Shown: positions 22,697-26,205 of the stretch, in pieces
Layout: each line of letters begins with the position of its first letter
Numbering within the stretch: the first letter of the stretch is position 1
Assembly: GCA_031270585.1 (NCBI GenBank)
Contig: JAISXK010000134.1
Coordinates: forward strand, 1-26,205
Reading direction: 5' to 3'
DNA length: 26,205 nucleotides
Source of the DNA: Clostridiales bacterium
GTDB lineage: Bacteria > Bacillota > Clostridia > Christensenellales > CAG-138
The notes under the pieces: generated by a model
The model's database searches: none
The model's input: the letters and a program-made list of their open reading frames with translations, nothing else
What the model was told of the DNA's origin: nothing
Translations under genes and position numbers: made by a program

Positions 22697-24025
22697 CTAT
22701 TTCTCCTCACTGGCGCGCGCCCTGAAATACAGCCTGATGGGCGTACCCGTCAATGAAAATGTTTTGCGTAAATAGTTTTCCAAATAGCGCTCATAAGAAA
22801 AATGCATCAGCTTGGGATCGTTTACCTTGACGACAAATGTAGGCGGACGCACGCTCACCTGCGTGGCGTAATATATCTTCAGCCTGCGCCCCTTGTCAGA
22901 GGGCGGTTCCGTCACCATTACGGCCTCGTTGATAATATCGTTTAATACGCCGGTAGTAATGCGGGTGCTGGCCTGCCTGTATACCAAGTCGGTCTGCTCC
23001 AGCACCTTGCTCACCCTTTGCCCGGTTTTCGCGCTGATAAAGAGCATGGGCACGTAGCTCATAAACGCCAGATCCGCCGTGAGCTTCTTTTTAAAAGCTT
23101 GCATGGTATGGGTATCCTTTTCAATTAAATCCCACTTGTTGACTACAAGCACGCTTGCCTTGCCCTCTTCATGCACGTAGCCCGCTATCCGCACATCCTG
23201 CTCGGAAAGGCTTTGCGCGGCATCCACCACAATCAAAACAACATCGGCGCGCCGCACGGCGCCCAAACTGCGGATAACGCTGTAACGCTCAATGCTCTCA
23301 TCCTCGACGGCGCGTTTGCGGCGCACGCCCGCAGTATCCACCAGCACATACTCCTCGCCGTTATGCGAAAACGGCGTATCGATGGCGTCTCGCGTGGTAC
23401 CGGGTATCTCGCTTACAATTGTGCGTTCGTCTCCCAGGACGGCGTTTACCAAGCTGGATTTGCCCACGTTGGGCCTGCCCACAACGGCAATATTGACGGG
23501 GGCGTTTTGATCCCCTTTATCATCCATTGTGGGAAACCCTTTCACCGTCTCATCCAGCAGGTCGCCTATGCCAAGCCCCTGCGCGGCGGATATGGTATAC
23601 GGCTCTCCCAGGCCCAAGGCGTAAAACTCAAAGGCGTTCTCTTCAAACTTGGCGGCATCCACCTTGTTTACGGCAAGCACCACCTTTTTGCGGCTTTTGC
23701 GCAGTATACCGGCCACATCCTCGTCGGCGGCGGTCATACCCTCCCGCCCATCCACCAAAAAGACGATGGTATCGGCCATATTGATCGCCAGTTCCGCTTG
23801 GCGGCGCATCTGTGCGCCTATGATATCCTCGCGCGCGGGCTCAATGCCGCCGGTATCGATCACGGTAAAAGCATAATTCAGCCAGGTAGCGTCGCCATAT
23901 ATACGGTCGCGCGTAACGCCGGGCGTATCATCCACAATCGCCACACGCCTGCCTACCAATTTATTGAACAATGTGGATTTGCCGACATTCGGTCTGCCAA
24001 CAATCGCTACCAAAGATTTCTCCAT
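22697..24025 (-). CDS. der: Ribosome-assembly GTPase Der (EngA)
   Basis: 442 residues with two tandem GTPase domains. G domain 1: G1 GRPNVGKST (10-18), G3 DTGG (57-60), G4 NKVD (120-123). G domain 2: G1 GRPNVGKSS (183-191), G3 DTAG (230-233), G4 NKWD near 300. A KH-like C-terminal domain follows (RLKIYYATQVSVRPPTFVV). Der acts in assembly of the 50S ribosomal subunit and is essential in most bacteria. It sits 12 bp downstream of the DUF512 radical SAM gene and 2 bp before plsY, an order typical of Clostridia. Confidence 0.97.
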   Translation of the reverse strand: MEKSLVAIVGRPNVGKSTLFNKLVGRRVAIVDDTPGVTRDRIYGDATWLNYAFTVIDTGGIEPAREDIIGAQMRRQAELAINMADTIVFLVDGREGMTAADEDVAGILRKSRKKVVLAVNKVDAAKFEENAFEFYALGLGEPYTISAAQGLGIGDLLDETVKGFPTMDDKGDQNAPVNIAVVGRPNVGKSSLVNAVLGDERTIVSEIPGTTRDAIDTPFSHNGEEYVLVDTAGVRRKRAVEDESIERYSVIRSLGAVRRADVVLIVVDAAQSLSEQDVRIAGYVHEEGKASVLVVNKWDLIEKDTHTMQAFKKKLTADLAFMSYVPMLFISAKTGQRVSKVLEQTDLVYRQASTRITTGVLNDIINEAVMVTEPPSDKGRRLKIYYATQVSVRPPTFVVKVNDPKLMHFSYERYLENYLRKTFSLTGTPIRLYFRARASEEK

Positions 24026-24037
24026 TGTATACCTCGT

Positions 24038-25348
24038 TTATTCCCCGCCGTTGTTTAAAGAAAACAGCGTATTGACCCAGTCCTCACCCTCGCCGCGCAC
24101 CACTACGATTTCAACCCGCAGGGCCTCCGCCACGCGGCGCAGCGTATACCCATCGAGGAAAACATCCTCGCCTTCACGCAGCATATTATGGGGTAGCAGC
24201 AAATATGCGTGCGTTAGTTTCCCCCGCAATTGCGCGATCAGATCCTGCCCCGTGACAAGCCCGCCCACCGTCACGGTTTCCCCAAAATAATCGTTGCGTA
24301 TGGGCCGGATATCGCAAAAAATATGATAGGGTACAAGCGCCTTATAAAGCTCCTGAAAAAAAGGGCTTGCGCTCACGCCGCCCGCGATATGCACGTAAAG
24401 TGGCGCCTTGCGCGGTTGCATATCGCGAAGCCTTTCCAAAAAATCATACTCGAACAGGCGCAGTAGTCCCACGCCGTTTTCAATCTGCGAAAAGCCGTCG
24501 TATTCATCATACCCCGGTAGCGGATCGCCCGCCAGGATGTAAAACTCATCCGAAGCGTAAGCGAAGTTTACGCCCTCCCTGTGCTTACACATCTTAGCAA
24601 AAACTTGTATCTGGCGCAACGCAGCTTTTGCTTCGGCAGGGGTAAACACCCTGAGCAAGCTTAAGCCTTGGCGATATTTTGTCAGTCCTACGGGCACAAT
24701 GGCGACTGATTGCGCATACGGATATAGTCCAAAAAGATCGTTTAAGGTTTTTTCCAATACGCTTCCGTCGTTGATGCCAGGGCAGCATACGATCTGGCAA
24801 TGGAACGCCAGCTTTGCGTCTTTGAGCGCCCGCAAACGCCCCATGAGCGTGCTTGCCGCAGGGTTTCGCATCATTTGGCTGCGCACGGCCGGGTCGGTGG
24901 CGTGTACGGATATATACAGCGGGCTTACGCGGCGATCAATAATGCGTTGAAACTCCACCTCATCGATATTGGTGAGCGACACATAATTGCCCATGATGAA
25001 GGACATGCGCCAATCATCATCCTTAAACCGTAGCGTATCGCGCCCACCCTTGGGCATTTGGTCGATAAAGCAAAATATACAATGGTTCTTGCAGGCGCGC
25101 ACCTCGCTCATTAACCCCGAATCAAACAAAAGCCCCAGCGGCTCATGCACAGGCTTTTTGATTGCAACTTCACGGGGTTCGCCGTTTGCGTTTTTAAGCT
25201 GCAGAACCAGGCTGCGGTTTGCCGAGAGGTATTCGTAATCGATGATATCCAGCACGGGCGCACCGTTGATGCCGATCAACACATCCCCCACCCGTATGCC
25301 AGCGGCGCTTGCGCGAGAGCCGTCCTTTACGCCCGCAATACGCTGCAA
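24038..25348 (-). CDS. DUF512-type radical SAM protein with N-terminal PDZ-like domain
   Basis: 436 residues from a TTG at 25348, chosen because AGAGGAA lies about 5 nt ahead and the PDZ-like fold starts here. Residues 1-60 are PDZ-like (GSRASAAGIRVGDVLIGING). The radical SAM motif is CKNHCIFCFID (C86, C90, C93). The remainder contains the DUF512 region (AIVPVGLTKYRQGL, GVNFAYASDEFYILAG). The biochemical reaction is not established. The gene is very often next to der in Clostridia, as here. It begins 2 bp after the DUF1292 gene, so translation is probably coupled. Confidence 0.93.
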   Translation of the reverse strand: MQRIAGVKDGSRASAAGIRVGDVLIGINGAPVLDIIDYEYLSANRSLVLQLKNANGEPREVAIKKPVHEPLGLLFDSGLMSEVRACKNHCIFCFIDQMPKGGRDTLRFKDDDWRMSFIMGNYVSLTNIDEVEFQRIIDRRVSPLYISVHATDPAVRSQMMRNPAASTLMGRLRALKDAKLAFHCQIVCCPGINDGSVLEKTLNDLFGLYPYAQSVAIVPVGLTKYRQGLSLLRVFTPAEAKAALRQIQVFAKMCKHREGVNFAYASDEFYILAGDPLPGYDEYDGFSQIENGVGLLRLFEYDFLERLRDMQPRKAPLYVHIAGGVSASPFFQELYKALVPYHIFCDIRPIRNDYFGETVTVGGLVTGQDLIAQLRGKLTHAYLLLPHNMLREGEDVFLDGYTLRRVAEALRVEIVVVRGEGEDWVNTLFSLNNGGE

Positions 25349-25350
25349 GG

Positions 25351-25644
25351 CTATTCCTCTCCCTCCGTCATCTCCTCAAACTGCTCTAAAAACTCATTAA
25401 ACGCCTCTTCGAGCAGCGCCTCGCTTTCGATGGCCTCATAAACATCCTCGTCGCCACGCGCCACCACATGCAACAACAGCACCTCGTCTTCTGCAATGCC
25501 GTCGGTTTCTTCCAAGGGCGTCAAAGCGATGTATTTTTCCTTCTCGTAAAAAAATGTCATCAGGTGGTCAAATTGCACTTCATTGCCTTCTTCGTTGAGA
25601 AGGGTAACAATATGCGCATCCATATCGTTATATATTTCTTCCAT
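25351..25644 (-). CDS. DUF1292 family protein (YrzB-like)
   Basis: 97 residues, strongly acidic. HIVTLLNEEGNEVQFDHLMTFFYEKEKYIAL and the central AEDEVLLLHVV are typical of DUF1292, with an acidic C-terminal helix (EEAFNEFLEQFEEMTEGEE). The function is unknown. In B. subtilis, yrzB sits beside the ruvX homologue yrrK, and the same neighbour relation holds here (16 bp downstream of ruvX). GGAG is present before the ATG. Confidence 0.92.
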   Translation of the reverse strand: MEEIYNDMDAHIVTLLNEEGNEVQFDHLMTFFYEKEKYIALTPLEETDGIAEDEVLLLHVVARGDEDVYEAIESEALLEEAFNEFLEQFEEMTEGEE

Positions 25645-25660
25645 GGTATCGCTCCTTAAT

Positions 25661-26077
25661 CTACCTCCGTTGTTCCAAATACCCTTGCAATATTATCACG
25701 GCGGCAAGCTTATCCACCACCTGGCGACGCTTTTCGCGTTTTACATTGCCCTCTATCAGAGCCTTTTCGGCGGATACGGTGGTAAGCCGTTCGTCATAAT
25801 AGCCGTACTCTCCATGCCAGCGCCGCGTGAGCGCCTCAACAAACGCGCGTACCTTTTCGCTTTGGAAACCGTAGCTGCCATCCATATTGCGCGGCAAGCC
25901 AAACAGCAGGTATACGGGTTTGTAGCGCTGCGCCACGCCCAGCAGGTATTGTACATCCTTTTCTTCATCTCCGCAACGGGTGTAGGTTTCCAACCCCTGA
26001 GCGGTGATGCCCAGCGGGTCGCTCACCGCGAGCCCTATGCGTTTATCGCCTATATCAAAAGCCAAAACTCTTTGCAT
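25661..26077 (-). CDS. ruvX: RuvX/YqgF family putative pre-16S rRNA nuclease / Holliday junction resolvase-like
   Basis: 138 residues from the ATG at 26077. RNase H-like fold motifs: MQRVLAFDIGDKRIGLAVSD with D8, LLFGLPRNMDGSYG, YDERLTTVSAEKAL, and D near the end (VVDKLAAVIILQ). The family includes E. coli YqgF, involved in 16S rRNA 5' maturation. The frame extends 20 codons upstream, but that extension crosses a TGGTATAAT promoter, so the inner ATG is preferred. No Shine-Dalgarno precedes this ATG and only 6 nt separate it from the -10, so the message may be leaderless. Confidence 0.93.
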   Translation of the reverse strand: MQRVLAFDIGDKRIGLAVSDPLGITAQGLETYTRCGDEEKDVQYLLGVAQRYKPVYLLFGLPRNMDGSYGFQSEKVRAFVEALTRRWHGEYGYYDERLTTVSAEKALIEGNVKREKRRQVVDKLAAVIILQGYLEQRR

Positions 26078-26083
26078 GGCACT

Positions 26084-26092
26084 ATTATACCA
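26084..26092 (-). promoter_or_regulatory. Extended -10 promoter of the ruvX operon
   Basis: On the minus strand TGGTATAAT gives a perfect -10 with the TGn extension and no good -35 box (GGGTCA at 17 nt). Its last base is 6 nt from the ruvX ATG. Confidence 0.7.
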
Positions 26093-26145
26093 TGGGATTC
26101 TGGTTTTGACCCGACTTTTACAGTTAAGAACGAGCAACGGGCAAA

Positions 26146-26171
26146 CCCCCGGCGCGCGCTAAAGGCGGGGG
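26146..26171 (-). terminator. GC-rich hairpin upstream of ruvX
   Basis: CCCCCG (26146-26151) and CGGGGG (26166-26171) form a 6-bp stem with a GC-rich loop. On the minus strand it is followed by only TTT. It could end transcription from a gene beyond the window edge, ahead of the ruvX promoter. Confidence 0.35.
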
Positions 26172-26205
26172 AGTTCTCACCTCAAGAGAGGGATAGGTTT
26201 GTTAT

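Noticed and set aside
23171..24058. 295-codon plus frame opposite der
   Set aside because: Antisense shadow of the two GTPase domains of Der; no ribosome site or motif.

Overview
The window looks like chromosomal DNA of a Bacillota bacterium, most likely a member of the Clostridia. The basis is the minus-strand run ruvX - DUF1292 - DUF512 radical SAM - der - plsY, an arrangement familiar from Clostridia, together with OhrR, MutS2, strong AGGAGG-type ribosome binding sites and sigma-A promoters. I cannot name the species. No rRNA, tRNA, CRISPR array or intact mobile element was seen.

Layout. (1) 1-1056, plus: the 3' part of an Fe-S/FAD Old Yellow Enzyme-type reductase. (2) 1269-6033, minus: a tightly packed envelope operon. 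In transcription order it holds a small two-helix protein, two lipoproteins, a four-helix membrane protein, LemA, DUF3137, a DUF2442-like protein and a second small two-helix protein that appears frameshifted in an A6 tract. (3) 6153-8321, minus: a three-gene regulatory operon (excisionase-like HTH protein, histidine kinase, OmpR-type response regulator). It has a near-consensus promoter in front and a strong hairpin terminator behind, so the regulators sit directly upstream of the LemA operon. (4) 8632-10986, plus: mutS2, divergent from the regulators. (5) 11113-15395, plus: SPFH protein with three zinc ribbons, four-helix membrane protein, double zinc-ribbon membrane protein and TPM-domain protein. 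This resembles the Bacillus subtilis ydjG-ydjH-ydjI set without a PspA gene. (6) 15594-16976, plus: a peroxide-defence operon (glutathione peroxidase, flavodoxin, OhrR) behind a perfect TTGACA-17-TATAAT promoter, followed by a multi-pass membrane protein. (7) 17755-21341, plus: an accessory-looking stretch with a degraded IS5-type transposase fragment, a SEC-C protein, a tiny zinc-ribbon-like protein and an unusual single-ORF fusion of a YgjP-type metallopeptidase with a spore-photoproduct-lyase-like radical SAM domain. (8) 21485-22027, plus: an unknown membrane-anchored protein. (9) 22059-26077, minus: the conserved housekeeping operon.

How the parts fit together. Regions 2, 3 and 5 look like envelope surveillance machinery: a kinase with six predicted helices next to LemA/DUF3137, and an SPFH/TPM set on the other side of mutS2. 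Region 6 is a self-contained organic-peroxide response. The most unusual locus is region 7. Its last two genes overlap by ATGA, and the final protein joins a zinc protease fold related to the SprT/Wss1 group to a radical SAM fold related to DNA photoproduct repair. A role in repair of damaged or crosslinked macromolecules is a hypothesis only.
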